Origin: Capra hircus
Lineage: Eukaryota > Chordata > Mammalia > Artiodactyla > Bovidae
Reading direction: 5' to 3'
Length of the DNA stretch: 64,000 bases
Assembly: GCF_001704415.2 (NCBI RefSeq)
Contig: NC_030808.1
Location: 83,794,594 to 83,858,593 of the forward strand
Part shown: one piece after another, positions 1 to 13,639 of the stretch
Numbering within the stretch: the first letter of the stretch is position 1
Layout: each line of letters begins with the position of its first letter
Notes under the pieces: generated by a model
The model's input: the letters and a program-made list of their open reading frames with translations, nothing else
Databases searched by the model: none
What the model was told of the DNA's origin: nothing
Made by a program: the position numbers and the translations under genes

Positions 1-659
1 CCTGCCCTATAGTCAATGCTTTCTGTTGCATTCTTCATATCTTTTCTAAGTTCTTGAGCCCTGGAATTTTTGTTTTTAGAATTTCAATCCCTTTGCTATA
101 GTATTCCTTCCACTCATTGACTTTATTCCTGAGATCATTGTATTACCTTTCTCAGTTTTCTTATAGCTTGTTGAATTTCTTCATAACTATTTTGAATTAT
201 CTTTTAGATCACAATATTCTGTGTCTTGGGTTCAGTTCCTGTAAAAATTTTGTGAAACTGTAATACCATGATTCTTTTTAATAGTATTTGATGAAAAGTG
301 CCTTTGCTGCTGCATTTGAAGTAGAGAACACCCTTCTTATTTAGGTAAGACTTTGATTCAACAGGTTGGCAATTAGGAAGCTTTTTTTCAGAATGTTGCA
401 CTGTAGCACAAGTTTTTGATTTCTCAAAGTTCACTCACCACTAAGGGGTTGGGAGTGTGCACATAAAGAAAAGAAAAAGTTGGCAGAGATAAATATAGGT
501 GAGAAAAGGGCAGTGGCAGAGTTGGGTGACATATATCATTGGCACTTGGGGCTGGCTGAAGCCTAGTATAGGGACCCTTGAATATGTTTGTGGGTGGCCC
601 TCTTGCCACAATCCTGGGGCAGACAGCAGAAGATACATCTTTTCAGTTCTCTGCTTTCT

Positions 660-1155
660 TATTTTAATATTATTGGTAGTTGATTTTCAATGTTGTGTTT
701 CAGCAGTGATTGTTATACATAAATATATGCTCAATCTTTTTCAGATTTTTCGCATACTGGTTATCACAGAGTATCGAGGATTCCCTGTGCTATGCACGGT
801 AGGTCCATGTTGAGCATGTACAGTAGTGTGAGTTATGTTCATCCAAGCTTCTGATTTAACCCACTTCAACATTTCTCCTGTGGTAACCATGGGATTGGTT
901 TTGATTTCTGTAAGTCTGCTAGTCTGCTTCTGTTTTGTAAATATGTTCGTTTGTATCATTTTACAAAATTAGATTCCACATGTGAGTAATGTATGTCTTT
1001 GTCTGACTTCACTTAGTACAATAGTCTGTAGGTCCATCCATGTTGCTGCAAATGGCATGATTTCATTCTTTTCTAAATGGCTAAGTAATATTCCATTGTA
1101 TGTATGTACCACATCTTCTTTATCTATTCCTCTGTCAATGGACATTTAGTTTTTA
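660..1155 (-). repeat. L1 LINE 3' end, antisense
   Basis: Read on the minus strand this is the familiar 3' part of a mammalian L1. It contains the segment about a small test body of sequence around 'ccattgtatg' and the 'gtccatccatgttgctgcaaatgg' neighbourhood seen in many ruminant L1 copies. It is truncated and contains no coding capacity. Confidence 0.7.
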
Positions 1156-1535
1156 CCTTCTTTTCCCTTTCCTTCTCCTCAGTCACTGTAACCTCTACTC
1201 AGAGCAGTGGGTCCCTCCAGCATGTGGGACCAGGGAGACACCCACTCACTGTCTTTGCCCTCCCATCTCCATTGCCAGAATGGCATGCTAGCCCACCACT
1301 GCCACTAATGTTCTGGGTCTCCTGCCTCCTCTGAGATCCCAATCCACCCACTTTTGGATGTAAGGTAGATGGATCTCGCTCTCTCTCGGGTCACATTGTG
1401 TGCTGTTGTAGATACTTTTTCTGGGTTATGGGTGTCCAATTAGTTGTAAATCAAAAGGGAGAGGAAATGCTGCTATTAGTGAGTCTGAAGCACACCTCCT
1501 GATTTGCTAAAACTTTGATTTTATATCTATGAGAG

Positions 1536-1681
1536 AGACTGTGGTTTAGTTGCCAAGTTGTGTCTGACTCTTCATGACCCCATGGACTAGCCCACCAGGC
1601 TCCTCTGTTCATGGGGTTTTTCCATGCAAGAATATTGGAATAGGTTGCCATTTCCTTTTCCAGGGGATCTTCTCCCCCCAT
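1536..1681 (-). repeat. Bov-tA-type SINE fragment, antisense
   Basis: The stretch contains the inverted Bov-tA core: gtgtctgactctt, gaccccatggact, ccaccaggctcctctg and ccaggggatcttc. The tRNA-like head is missing, so it is a 5'-truncated copy. Confidence 0.85.
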
Positions 1682-1689
1682 GAGAGATA

Positions 1690-4000
1690 TTTGGTCTACA
1701 GGTTTTTTCTATGATGTCTATACTGTCTTTATCTGATATCAGTATTAGGGGTAATGCTGGGCTTAAAGAAAGTGTAAAATGTATTTCCTCTCCTATCTTC
1801 CAAGAGAATTGGTATAATTACTTCCTTAAATGTTTTGTAGAATTCACCAGTGAACCCATCTGGCCTTGTTGCCGTTTTGCAAGGTTATTATTGATAAATC
1901 CACTTTCTTTAGTAGATATAGGCCTTTTTAGATGGTTTCTCTCTTCTTGTTTGAGCACTGGACAATTGTGTTTTTAAAGGAATTGGTCAGTTTATTGTAG
2001 TTGGTCACATTTGTGGTCATAGAGTTGTTCATAATATTCCTTTATTATCCTTTTAATGATCCTTGGGATCTGTAGTGATGTCCTCTTTCATTTCTGGTAT
2101 TAGTTATTTGTGTCCTCTAAGTTATCCTGGCTAGAAGTTTATCAATTTTATTGCTCTTTTCAAAGAAAGAACCAGAGTTTGGTTTCATTCATTTTCTCTA
2201 TTGATATCTGTTTTCAACTTCATTAATTTCTGCCCTAGTTCTTACTATCTCTTTTCTTCTGCTGATTTGAACTTGTTCTTCTCTTTCTGGTTTCCTGAGG
2301 TCGAAGTTATTCTAGATTTTCCTTTTTTTTTCTCTAATGTATACACTTAAATGTTATAAATTTCCTTCTAAGCACTGCTTCTGCCACATCCCACCAATTT
2401 TGCTAAGTTGTTTTCATTTAGTTCAAAATACTCAGTTTAATTAAAATTTATCTTGATTTCTTCGACCCATGTGTTATTTAGAAGTGTTGCTTAATCTCCC
2501 TGTTTAGGATTTTCCAGTTATCTTGTAACTTATTTCTAGTTTAATTGCATCAAGTTCTGAGAGCACATATTACATAATTTCTGTTCTTTTAAAGGGGTGT
2601 TTTTTGTCCCAGATGTGGTGAATATTTATGAGCTTGAGAAGACTTTGTATTCTGTTGTTGGATAAAACAGTCTACAGATGTCCATTTTATTCCGTCAACT
2701 GATTTTTAATTCAACTATATCCTTAACTGATTTTTGCCTGCTAGATTTGTCCACTTCTGATCAAGGTTGTTGAAATCTCCAACTCTGACAGTGAATTTAT
2801 CTATTTCCATTAGTTTTTGCCTCATATAGTTTGATGCTGTTTTTAGGCACATACACATTAAACTAACCCCTTCTTGATGAACTAATCTCTTTATCATTAT
2901 TTAATGTCCTTTCCTTATTACTGATAATGTTTCTTTGAAGTCTGCTCTTCTTGAAAATTATATAGCTGCTCTTTCTTTTGACTAGCCTTAGTGTGGTATA
3001 ATTTCTTTCTATCCTTTTAATCTATGTCTATATTTAAAATGGGTTTCTTGTAGATAATGTTACTGTTTGTCAGAGTGGATCTAAAACCAAGACCAATCTA
3101 TTTTTAAACTGGTACATTCAAATGACATTCAAAGTGATTACTGATACGGTGGTAATATTAATACCTATCATATTCATTACTATTTTCTAATTGTTTCTCT
3201 TGGTTCTTTTTCTGGCTTTTGTAGTTTTAATAGCATATTCTAAGATTCTGTTTCTCTCCTTAGTGTATTAGTTATACTTTTTTCCCCCCTTTTTTAGTGG
3301 ATGCCATAGAATTTGTATATACTTTTATAGCTAATCCAAGTCAACTATGAAATAATTCATCACAGGTAGTGTATGTTATAGTAACAAAATAATCCTAAAT
3401 CCTTCTTTGTACAACTGCTGTTATTCACTTCATTTATATGTAAGCAGATACATTAGCATACATAATCAAATACATTGTTGGTATTTGGAAGAAACTGTTA
3501 TCCTGTTAGATCAATTAAAAATGAAAAGTTTTTATTTTACCACCACTTATTCCTTCATTGCTCTTCCTTTATACAGATCTGAGTTTTTGACCTATATTAC
3601 ACTCATCTCTCTAAATGTTTCTTGCATGGTGAATGAATTCCATCAATTTTTGTTTCAGAAAATCTTTATCCTTCACTTTTGAAAGAACAGTTTTGCAGAG
3701 TAGAGAAATCTACGCTGGTGGTATTTTTTTTCCTTAATCTCTGGCTTTCTTCAGAGTAGACTAGTGATCTCTGAATTTCCTGGATCTGTGGTTTGGTCTC
3801 TGCCATTAATTTGGGGTAAAATCTGTCGTTGTTCCACATATCTCTTCTTTCTCTATTACCATGTGTATATATGTTATGCCTTTTGTAACTGTCCCAAATG
3901 TATTTTTTTTTCAGTCTTTGATTACCTCTCCAATATTGGGGGAGCAGTTTGCCCTCTATTCTCCAGTCTCTTATGAATCCAAGAAGAGTTACTGATTTTT
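1690..4000 (-). repeat. L1 LINE, antisense, ORF2 region, degenerate
   Basis: The plus strand reads as the complement of L1 ORF2. At 1828-1866 it is the complement of the reverse-transcriptase segment that also occurs in sense near 6270-6310. At 2700-3230 it is the complement of the endonuclease segment. Frames are broken throughout. The start of the element near 4000 is uncertain. Confidence 0.7.
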
Positions 4001-4148
4001 CAATCTGTTCAACTTAACTTGCTGTCAGGATGGAGTGGTGACTTTCAGCTTTTAATGGAGAAACAAAGTCTTGGATGCGCACATGGAACATTCACCAAGA
4101 TATATCCCATGCTAGCTTTTAATACAGTCCCAAGGTTTGAAATCACAC

Positions 4149-4218
4149 AGAGTATGTTCTTTGACTATAACAGAATTATATTATTTTGTAATTCTGTTAT
4201 AGTCAAAGAACATACTCT
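4149..4218. repeat. Perfect inverted repeat, 30-bp arms with a 10-bp loop
   Basis: The arms are 4149-4178 and 4189-4218, separated by 4179-4188. Every base of the 30-bp arms is complementary, and the pairing stops at the next base on each side. It lies in L1-derived sequence, between the antisense L1 block on the left and the sense L1 block on the right. Confidence 0.9.
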
Positions 4219-4902
4219 TATCAACCAAGTACTTGGAAATTAAAAATTTCTTATAAATTTAATCACTAAAAGACGTAGAAAGCTTAATTAGATTACATAA
4301 AGCTTAATTCCTATGTACATAAGTCACTTATAAAGCTAGCATACAGGTTAACGACTAAAGTAGTAAAAAAGAGTGATATACAATATAAAAAGTAAAATGT
4401 GATATCAAAAACCTGAAATGTATCTGGGGGAAAGTAAAAATGTAGTTTTAGAATGTGTTCAAATTTAAGTTGTTAGCAATGACAAAGGCTTTTGTTATAC
4501 GTAAACTTCATGGTAACCACACATGAAAACATGTAATAGATATACAAAAGATAACTAAACCTAAGCACACCACAAAAGAAAACCATCAAATCACACAGGA
4601 AGAGGAAGGAACAGAAGAACTGCAACACAGCCTGAAAACAATGCACAAGTGGCCAATGAGTATATACCTACCAGTATGCAGAGTAGCTGAATGGATAGAA
4701 ACCAATCCAAGACTGAGCTGTATGCTGCCTACCAGTAATGCACTTATACACTGACTGGAAGTGAAAGTGAAAGGACTGAAAAGATTCCTTGTAAATAGAA
4801 ATCAAATGAAAGTTGTTCTGGCTATATTTACATGAGACAAACAGGCTGTAATAAATGACAAAGAAGGACGTTACATAATGATAAAGGGGTTACTCCAACA
4901 AA

Positions 4903-5073
4903 GTGAAAGTGAAGTTGCTCAGTCGTGTCCGACTCTTTGTGACCCCATGGACTTTAGCCCACCAGGCTAGTGGGTTGCCATTTCTTTCTCCAGGGGATCT
5001 TCCCGACCCAGGGATTGAACCCAGGTCTCCCACACTGTAGGCAGACGCTTTACCATCTGAGCCACCAGTGAAA
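4903..5073 (-). repeat. Bov-tA SINE, antisense, inside L1
   Basis: The inverted Bov-tA body is followed on the right by the inverted tRNA-like head (ccaggtctcccac, accatctgagccacc). A 9-bp duplication, tccaacaaa, flanks it at 4894-4902 and 5074-5082. Removing the insert restores the L1 endonuclease reading. Confidence 0.9.
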
Positions 5074-5864
5074 TCCAACAAAAGGATATGGTATTTGTAA
5101 GCATTTATAAACCCAACATAGAAGCACTTAAATATATAAAGCAAATATTAAGACTTACAGAAATAGATAGCAATACAGTAATAGGATACTTCAATGTCCC
5201 ATTTTCACCAATAAATACATCATCCAGAGAGAAAAATCAATTAAAAAAACCCCACCATTGTCTTTAAATGACATGTTAAACCAGATGAACTTAGATATAT
5301 GTAGAACATTTCATCTAAAAGCAACAAAATATACATTGTTCTCAAGTGCACAGGAACATTCTCCAAGACAGATTTTAGGCCACAAATCAAGTCTTAATAA
5401 ATTTGAGAAGAATGAAATCATATCAAGGTTCTTTTTTTTAAGTACATGGCATGAAACTAAAAATCAATTACAGAACAGATCTGGAAAATTTGCAAACATG
5501 TAGATTAAACAACATGCTCCTGGACAAAGGATCAAAGAAGAGAAACAAAGGATAAAAAAGATACTTTGAGGAAAACAAAAATGCAACTATAACATACCAA
5601 AACTTAACGGAATACAGTTATTAGAAGGAAGTTCATAGTGAGAAGTGCCTAGAAAGGAACTAGAAAAAGATGAATGAAGAATGTAGATGGAAGGAAATGG
5701 ACTCAAAAGACAACAGAGAAGATGAAGAGCTGGATCTCTGAAAAGTAAACAAAATTGACAAACCTTTATCTAGATTCAAGAAAAAGAAAGGACTTAAAAT
5801 GAGAAATGTTAGAGATGTTACAAGTGACACCACAAAAATGCAAAGGATCATGAGATTATGAATG

Positions 5865-6137
5865 CTGCTGCCGTTGCTAAGTCGCTTCAGTCGTGTCTGA
5901 CTCTGCAACCCCATAGATGGCAGCCCACCAGGCTCCCCTGTCCCTGGGATTCTCCAGGCAAGAACAATGGAGTGGGTTGCCATTTCCTTCTCCAATGCAT
6001 GAAAGTGAAAAGTGAAAGTGAAGTTGCTCAGTCTTGTCTGACTCTTAGCGACCCCATAGACTGCAGCGTACCAGGCTCCTCTGTCCATTGGATTTTCCAG
6101 GCAAGAGTACCAGAGTGGGTTGCCACTGCCTTCTCCA
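5865..6137 (-). repeat. Bov-A2 SINE dimer, antisense, inside L1
   Basis: Two Bov-A monomers lie in tandem, joined by a short A/G-rich linker near 6000-6025. A perfect 13-bp target-site duplication, gagattatgaatg, lies at 5852-5864 and 6138-6150. The host L1 continues across the insertion. Confidence 0.93.
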
Positions 6138-8735
6138 GAGATTATGAATGACTGTATGCCAGCAAACTGACCAGCCTAGAAGAAATGGATAAATTCCTAG
6201 AAACATAGAAAACCTGAGTATATTAATTACTAGTAAGGAGATTAAATCAGCAATCCAAAAACAAAAACTCTAGGACTAGATGACTTCACTAGTGAATTCT
6301 ACCAAAATTTAAAGAATTAATACCAAATCTTACCCAATTTTACAAGGTTAGCATCACCCTGGTACCAAAACCAGAAAAGGACACTTCAAGAAGAAAAATT
6401 ACAGGCCAATATCCCTCATGAACATAGATACAAAATCCCTCAACAAAATACCAGCAAACAATTCAAGAATACATTAAAAGGATCAGAAACCATGACCAAG
6501 TAGGATTTATTAAAAGGATCCAAGGATGGCTCAACATCTGCAAATCAATGAATGTAATATACTATATTGACAAAATGGGGGATAAAAATTATACAACAAT
6601 CTTGATGGAGAAAAAGCTGTTGACAAAATTCATTCATTTATGGTATAATTCTCAACAAAGCAGGAACAGAGAAAATTCACCTCAGCATAAAAAAGGCCAT
6701 TTGACATATCCACAGATAACACAACATGCTCAACACTTAAAAATTTTTCCTCTAAGATCAGGAACAAAACAATGTCCCCTCTTGCCACTTTTATTCAACA
6801 TAGTATTGGAAGTCCTAAGCAGAGCAATTAATTAAGCAAGAAAAAGAAATAAAAGGCATCCAACTCAGAAATAAGTATACCGTTGCAGATGACATATGTA
6901 CAGAAAACCCTAAAAATGCCACCAAAGACTATTAAAACTAATAAATTCAGTAAAGTTGCAGGATATAAAATCAATATATAGAAATCTGTTTTTATACATG
7001 AATAACACCTATGAAAAAGGAAAATGAAGAAAAAAATTCTTTCTGAAAGTATCAAAAAGAATAAAGTATCTAGGAATAAATTTTAACCAAGGAAGCAAAA
7101 GACCTGTATACTGAAAACTATGACCCTGAAGGATACTGAGGACGACAGAAATAAATGGAAAGCTGCTTTGTGCTCATGAATTAGAAGATTACTGGTAAGA
7201 TGTCCATACTAGCCAAAGCAAACTACAGATGTATTGCAATCCTCATAAAAATTCCAAGAGAATTTTTGACAGACATAGAAAACAAACAGTCCTAAAATTT
7301 GTATAGACCCATCTTAAGACAAAAGAACAAGGCTGGAAGCATCATGCTTCCTAAATTTCAAACACATCACAAAGCTCTAACAGAACAGTATGGTATTGGC
7401 ATAAAAACATATATAGATCAATGGAACACAACAGAGAACCCAAAAATAAACCCATACACCTGTGGTCCATTAATTTAAAACAAAGGCATCTCTTAACAAT
7501 GGTACTGGGAAAATTGGACCAAAAACAAACAAAAAAGAACTCAAAATGATTTAAGACTTAAAACCATAAAAGTCCTAAAAAAAACAGGTGGTAAACTCCT
7601 TGACATCAGTATTGTCATTAATGTTTTGGATTTGATATAAAAAGTAAAGGTAACAAAATAAAAAGTGGGACCACATTAAGCTAAAAAGCTTCACAGCAAA
7701 GGAAGTCATCAACACAACAAAAACACAACTGAATGGGAGAAAATAGCTGCAAATCATATTTCTGACAAAGGGTTAATTAATAACGTAAAATTTATAAGGA
7801 ACTCATACGACTCAGTAGCAAGAAAATAAACTATCCAATTTTAAAAAATGGGCAGAGGCTCTGAACAGACATTTTCCCAAAGAAGACATAAAAATGGTAC
7901 ATGAAAAGGTACTCAACATCACTAATCATTGGGAAAATGCAAATCAAAACCACAGTGTCCCCTCCTAGAGGTTGGAAAGGCTATTATCAAAAAATAAGTA
8001 CAGGTGAGGATGTGGAGAAAAGGGAACCCTGGTGCACTGTTGGTGGGAATGTAAACTGGTGTAGCTTCTATGGAAAACTGTACAGACATTCTGCCTGTGA
8101 TCCAGCAGTTCTACGTCTGGGTATTTTTCCAGAGAAAAACATTAACTCGATAAGTCCACAACCATGTTCACTTATTTACAACTTACAAGATGCGGAAACA
8201 TGCTCAATAATAAATGAATAAAGAAAATATACATACATACATAAAGGCATATTCAGCCATAGAGAAGAAATCCTGCCATTTGGGACAACATGGATGGACA
8301 TGGCATTATGCTAAATGAAACAAATCTGACAGAGAAAGACAAATATCATATGAGCCAACTTAAATACATGTAGAATCTTACAAAAAAAAATCCCAAGAAA
8401 ACTGAACTCATAGATTAGAGAAGATTGGTTACAGGTGGGGGCTTAAGAGTTGGGTGAAATGAATGAAGGGGGTCAAAAGGGGGTACAAACTTTCAGTTAC
8501 AGAGTAGTCATGAGGATATAATGACAATATGGTGACTAAATACTGTATTGCAAGTTTTAAAGTGCTAAGAGATCTTATCAGTTCTCATCACAAGAAAAAA
8601 TTTTGTAACTATCTTTGGTGAGGGATGTTAACTAGGCATATTAACCATTTCACAATGTATACAAATACAAAATGATGTTGTACACCTGAAACTAATGTTA
8701 TCTGTCAATTATACCTCAATTAAAAAAAAAAGAAA

Positions 8736-11700
8736 CCAAAGAATGTATGGAAGACAACCCAGAAAGGAGAAATTATTTCAGACATATGGAGGCAAAGTCT
8801 TATGAACTATAAATTGAAATATTTAAAATGGATAAACTCCTAGAAATATATAAAATGTATAGAAATAATTTGAATAGACTCATCAACTGTAAAAAGTGTA
8901 TTAGAAACAGTAGTCAAAGACCTGTCTTCTGAAAAAACCTCAGGTCTAAATGTTTTTATTCTATCAAATTCTACCAAACTTTCAATAGCTGTTTTATGCA
9001 AGTTGTTGCAGAACCCAGAAAATGGGAAAGCGGGAAGCTTCCCATCTCATAAACAAAAAATCCATACCAAGGATTAGGCCCATTTTGTTTATGTACACAG
9101 ATGCAAAATCCTAAATAAAGCAACAGTTAAATGAATCCAACATAGCACTAAACATAACAGATCATGAACAAGCAGAATTTGTGCCAATAATGCAAGGATT
9201 ACTTAACATCAGAAAAATTCATCAATATACTTCTCTACATGAGTAAAACATTTCATGATAATTTTAACTGAACCAGAACAATCACTTCATGAAGTTCAAC
9301 ACCTGTCTATAATTGTTATGGGTTAACCTTAGATGCATTCCCTTTAAGGTAAGAAACAAGATTAAGATATCCTTATTATCACAAATGCTTTAACACAGAA
9401 CTGGAAATCCTAACACTATTAAGAAAAAGTGTGGGGAATGGAAGAAAAAAAAGTATATCCTCCAAATATTTAAAAATCAAAACACTTCTAAATAATCCAG
9501 GGGTCAAAAAAGAATCGTACAGGAAATAAAATATTCTGATTTTGAATAACAACAAAAACAAAATCTGTGGGATGCATCTAAAGCAGTACATAAGGGGAAA
9601 TATATAGTTTTAATGTCTTTATTAAAATCAATTATTTAAGCTTCCAAAAAGCCAAAACAGAAGAGCAAATTAAAACCAAAATAGAAAGGAATAATAAAAA
9701 CGAGAGCATAAAGCGATACAAATAAATGAATAAAATTTAAAAAGCCAAAAGTTGGTTCTTTGAAATAAATCAATAAACTTGATTAAAACCCTAGCATGAT
9801 TTGTCAGGTAAAAAAAAATCAGGAAAGACGCTACCAATATAAAAAAGGAAAGCAGAAACAATACAGATCCCATAGTCATTAAAAAGATATTAAAAATATT
9901 CTGAATTATGTCAAATATTGGAAATTACATACAATGGACAAATTCCTTAAAAGATACAACTTATCAAATTTTTCACAAAGAAACAGAATGAATAATCCTG
10001 TATCCATCATGATCCACAATATCCTCACTGAAATGTCCCCAAACCCCTCTTATTCTTGGGTCCAGATGACTTCAGTGGTAAATTCTTCAAAATATTAAGA
10101 GTTAAAAATAACATCAACCTTACAAACTCTTCCAACAAAGAGGAGGAAGGGACACTTCCCTAACTGTTGTGAGGCCAGTGTAATAACCCTAATACCAAAA
10201 CCTGACAGGGATGTGATAAGAAAATGAAATTACAGATCTATATCCTTCCATAAGCACAGATACAAAAGCCCTTAACACAATATTACCATATCAAACAGTA
10301 GTATATAAAAGGGTAATACATCATAACCAAGTGAAGTTTATCTCAGAGATACAAAGTTGGTTTAACACTGAAAATCAACCAGGATAGTTCACCATATTAC
10401 CAAACTAAAACATAAAGAATCACATGATAATCTTGAAAAATGGAGGAAAAAAATGGAGAATTTTTGAAATTCAACACCTATTCATGGTTCTCAGATATCT
10501 ATTAAACATTGTACAGGAAATTCTAGCCAGTGCTATAAGGCGATAACAAGAGATATAAAGACATGGAAATCGAAACAATCCTTAGATGACATTATTGTGT
10601 ATATCAAAATCAAAAAGGTTCTACACAAAAGTTAGAAAAATTGAATGAATTTAGCAAGGTTGTTAAGTTACAAAGTCAAAGGCACAAAATTGACTGCATT
10701 TGTATAAAACAGTAATGAGTAACTGGAAGATTAATTAAAAAACAATTCTACTTACAGCAGCACCAAAAATCTTAAAAATTTTAGGAGTTTAGAAAGTTTG
10801 CCAGATTTCTACACTGAAGACTACAAAACCTTCCTAAAAGACCTAAGATAAATGGAGAGCGATAACATGCTCATGAAATACAAGAGTCAATATTAAGATG
10901 TCAGTGCTTTCAAAAATGATCTATAAATTCAGAGCAATCAAAATCATATCAGGATTTTTCTTTAATTCATTAACTGGTTCCAAAATTTATATCGAAATGC
11001 AAAGAACCTAGGTAGGATAGCCAAACTTACTACCAGATCTCAAAGTTAGGCAGAAAGCTATGGCAGTCAAGACTGTGCTACTGGTATGAGGATAAATGAA
11101 CAGAAGAGATTCCAGAAGTAGACCCATATTTACACGGTTTTAGATATTTTTCAGTTTTTTGGTCACACTGTGCAGCTTGCGGGATTTTAGTTCTTAGACC
11201 AGAGATTGAAGCCATGCCTCCTGCAGTGGAAGCTTGGAGCTCTAACCACTGGACTGCCAGGGAATTCCCCAATCAGTTACTTTTAAAGAGGCACCAAAAG
11301 AATTCAATGGAGATTGAGAACATTTTCAGCCAATTCAGCTAAACCAAACATATTTTTAAGGGGTTAGGAGGAAGGAAGATCTTCAATCCTTACCTGAATG
11401 AATTTAAGATGGAATGTGAATTTAAATATGAGACTGCTTTCAGAAGAACACAGAATTACCTTTATGAACTTGGGGTTGATAATATTTTGGATAAGACACA
11501 AAAAACACATAATCAAGAAAAAAAAAAAACTTCATCAAAATAAAACACTCCTGGCTCCTCAAATCACCAGTAAGAAAATATATAGGCAGAGCACAGACTG
11601 GAGAAAAATGCAAGTAATACATAAATCTGACAAAGAACTTACATCCTTATGAAAAGGATTCCAACCATTCTGTAATGAGACAAGCAGCCTATTGAAAAAA

Positions 11701-12476
11701 ATGGCCAAAGATGTCGAGATATTTCAGAAAAATATAAATTGCTAGTAAACATATAAAAAGAAGTTAAATGTCATTTGTTATGCAAGTTAAAATCATGATC
11801 TATAATAAAACTAAAACTCACATTATTGTACACAAATGCACATAAAATGGCACCCACAATCACTTGGGAAAACTTTTTGACAGTGTCTCATAAAATTAAA
11901 CATAGACCCACCTATGACCCAGCAATTCTACTTGTTATTTAATAGAAATAAAAACATGTCCAAGAAGAATGTTCATAATAACTTTATTTATGATCACCCC
12001 AAACTGGAAATAACTCAGATGTCCATAAACCAGAGAAAGGATAAATTGTGAGATGTTCACAAAAAGGAACACTGCTGAGTAGCAAAAAAATACTCCAAAC
12101 TATGGATATATGCAACGAGATGTATGACTATCATTGACATCGTAAACAAAGTAATATACAAAAGTGAAAATGTACAATTCCATTTATATGAAATTCAAGA
12201 ACAGGTACAATTAGTCTATGTGAAGAGAAAACAATGAAAAAAATGATTGCCAAGGGCAGAAAGGCAGAGAAATTTCCTGCACACTTTGAGATGATGGAAA
12301 GGTTCTCTATCTGGGTTAGGATTACAGAGATATACACATTTGTCAAAAGTGATAAAATGTAATCCTAAAATCAATCCACTTCACCGTCCACAGATTTTAC
12401 TTGAATACAGACTATTTTATCTTAAAATCTGCTACTTCCAAAAACAGCTGTTCAGATATGTGAACTCACTTCAATT
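8736..12476 (+). repeat. L1 LINE fragments, sense, old and degenerate
   Basis: The stretch holds at least two L1 pieces. One runs from about 8736 to 9590. The other, from about 9590 to 12476, starts in mid ORF2 (a broken frame around 9740-9800 with the 'gttggttctttgaa' region) and reaches the old L1 3' region near 11980-12350. No intact frame remains. The boundary between the pieces is approximate. Confidence 0.65.
11153..11271 (-). repeat. tRNA-Glu-derived artiodactyl SINE (CHR type), antisense
   Basis: It contains the inverted CHR-type core: tttttggtcacactgtgcag, then gggattttag, ending at actgccagggaattccc. It interrupts the L1 block. Confidence 0.85.
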
Positions 12477-12478
12477 TA

Positions 12479-13639
12479 CTGAGTTGGCCAAAAAGTTTCT
12501 TCAGTTTTCTACGTAAAAATAAGACATTTTTCATTTTCACCAAGAACTTTATTGAACAACATATTCACCATTTCTTTCCACTACCTTCTGTCATTTTCCA
12601 GGCAACTTCAAAATTCCATCTTCCCCAAACTTATCTTTTTGAGGAAAGAACTGTTCCAGGTAACTTTTACAGTCTTCCAGAGAGTTAAAAATTTTTCCAT
12701 TAAGAGAATTTTGTAAAGACAGAAATCAGTGGACATCACAGGTACAATATCTGGTGAATATAGCAGATGAATCACAACTTCCCATTTGAGCAGTAACAGC
12801 TTTTGTCCAGTCATTGAAGTCAGTCAGTCTTGTGGAATCCTGATGGAAGATTATACATTTTCTGTTGACTTATTCTGGATGCTTTTTGTTGACGGCTCCT
12901 TTCAGTTGGTCTAATTGGGAGCAGTACGTGTTGGCATTGTTGATTGGGAACAGTATGTGTTGGTATTGTTGAGCTTTCTGGAAAAAGCTCACAACAGGGG
13001 ACTTCGTTCCAATCCCACCATCACTTTCTCTGGATGAAGACTGGCCTTTGTTGTGGTTGGTGGTGGTTCATCTTGCTTGCCCTACAATCTCTTCTGTTCC
13101 ACATTATTGTATAGTATCCACTTTTCACTGCCTGTCATAATTTGTTTTAAAAATGAAACATTTTTGTTATATCTCAGTAGAGAATTACATGCAGAAATAT
13201 GGTCAAGAAGGTTTTTTTTCATTTGACTTATGTGGAACCCAAACATCAAAGCAATGAACATAACCAAGCTGGTGCAAATGATTTTCCATTCTTATTTTGG
13301 ATATTTTTAGTATGTTGGCTATCTTCTGCATGGTATATAATGCTGATCACAGTACCTTCTTCATATACCACACTTTTTTTTTTTTTTGCATTTCAGTTGC
13401 ATTTTTGTCTTTCTTAATAAAGCATAATAAATAATAAAGCTGAAAATATTGCTTTTTCTTCCATCTTCAATATTAAAATGGTTACACAAAAATCCATCAA
13501 TTTTCATTTTTTAAAATGCACTTTTATATGACAGCTGTCACAGTACAATCTAACAAAACTTCTGAATGAAGTTAAAGACAACTAAGTGCTACCAAAGCCA
13601 ACTTGGGAAAAAACTGAATGAACCTTTTAACCAACCGAA
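12479..13639 (-). mobile_element. Mariner DNA transposon (Mar1-like), inactive
   Basis: Terminal inverted repeats are visible: gagttggccaaaaagttt near 12481 and, inverted, aaccttttaaccaaccgaa ending at 13639. TA dinucleotides at 12477-12478 and 13640-13641 fit the mariner target. On the minus strand, pieces of transposase can be read in several frames, with FLKQIMTGSEKWILYNNV at about 13085-13160 and a YSPD segment at about 12745-12760. In mariners the first of these motifs is normally TGDEKW. Here the catalytic Asp reads as Ser, and the frame is broken, so the element cannot make active transposase. Confidence 0.88.

Larger units (their letters stand above)
4260..8735 (+). repeat. L1 LINE, sense, from endonuclease region to 3' end
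   Basis: Broken pieces of L1 ORF2 can be read in order: an endonuclease segment at 4860-5215 (EGHYIMIKG, then after a SINE a frame ending GYFNVPFSP), a reverse-transcriptase segment at about 6270-6830, and the common L1 3' region at 7900-8735, which ends in an A-rich tail. Two SINEs, listed separately, interrupt it. Many stops and indels show that it is dead. Confidence 0.8.

Noticed and set aside
7901..8221. Plus-strand open frame of 106 codons
   Set aside because: It is part of the L1 3' end, not an independent gene.
12608..13267. Possible domesticated transposase gene
   Set aside because: The frame is broken, and the first catalytic Asp is Ser. The terminal repeats show an ordinary dead mariner.
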